Made by a program: the position numbers and the translations under genes. Source: G039029935 sp039029935 (GTDB lineage Bacteria > Chloroflexota > Anaerolineae > Caldilineales > Caldilineaceae). Taken from it: DNA of 14,067 nt. The stretch lies in the NCBI GenBank assembly GCA_039029935.1, contig JBCCFC010000200.1, forward strand, positions 1-14,067, read 5' to 3'. The notes under the pieces were generated by a model, which was given only the letters and a program-made list of their open reading frames with translations, searched no databases and was not told the DNA's origin. This document shows positions 14,021 through 14,067 of this stretch, one piece after another; position 1 is the stretch's first letter, and every line of letters starts with the position of its first letter.

Positions 14021-14067
14021 GGGTCGCTGATTTTGGGATCACGGATTAGCGTCGAGGCCAATCCGCG

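Noticed and set aside
14042..14065. CGGATT/AATCCG inverted repeat near the right edge
   Set aside because: Six-base arms with a 12-base loop are expected by chance, and the window ends too soon to judge.
13842..14067. Minus-strand open frame entering from the right edge
   Set aside because: It reads through the REP-like palindrome and into the end of the sulfatase gene, with no family resemblance.

Overview
The window looks like an accessory-rich chromosomal stretch of a free-living bacterium with about half G+C. A Chloroflexota (Anaerolineae/Caldilineae-like) host is my best guess. The reasons are an F420-type (Ddn-like) nitroreductase, a NACHT ATPase remnant of the kind I associate with Chloroflexota and cyanobacteria, and the mix of PhyH dioxygenase, sulfatase, enolase-superfamily dehydratase, amidohydrolase and TolB-like propeller genes. 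Poribacteria-type sponge symbionts carry a similar mix and cannot be excluded by reading alone.

Layout. At the left edge (1-73, minus) is the first 24 codons of an IS3-family transposase OrfA with a strong ribosome binding site, running off the window. It abuts a CbrC-family zinc-ribbon protein (112-852, plus), followed by a two-domain alpha/beta hydrolase (895-2457) and an enolase-superfamily sugar-acid dehydratase (2518-3660). A six-gene minus-strand block converges on these: TolB-like propeller (8066) > amidohydrolase (1-base TAATG overlap) > Ddn-like oxidoreductase > group 1 truncated hemoglobin > DUF402 protein > SDR dehydrogenase (3665). Five 14-bp tandem repeats lie just upstream of the hemoglobin gene.

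From about 8.1 to 12.1 kb is a defence-flavoured cassette. A cytosine-5 DNA methyltransferase (plus, with a good extended -10 promoter) and a small PD-(D/E)XK protein (minus), probably its restriction enzyme, are tail to tail with stop codons sharing one TCATGA palindrome. Just upstream of the nuclease is a NACHT ATPase pseudogene with two internal deletions, in three reading frames. A PhyH-family dioxygenase diverges from it. The cassette is bracketed by two members of one palindromic repeat family (8129-8217 and 11979-12119) that share a core of about 27 bp but have unrelated, self-complementary outer arms. A cytoplasmic-looking arylsulfatase (12156-13922) follows, and then a REP-like palindrome between 11-bp direct repeats.

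How the genes may work together. SDR, amidohydrolase-2 and enolase-superfamily dehydratase are the three enzyme classes of non-phosphorylative (deoxy)sugar oxidation (dehydrogenase, lactonase, dehydratase), and the sulfatase and PhyH enzyme fit processing of sulfated or modified organic matter; this is inference. The hemoglobin/DUF402 pair is a separate small unit. The defence genes look like a decaying island: the methyltransferase and nuclease read as intact and the NACHT gene is broken. No rRNA, tRNA or CRISPR array was seen.
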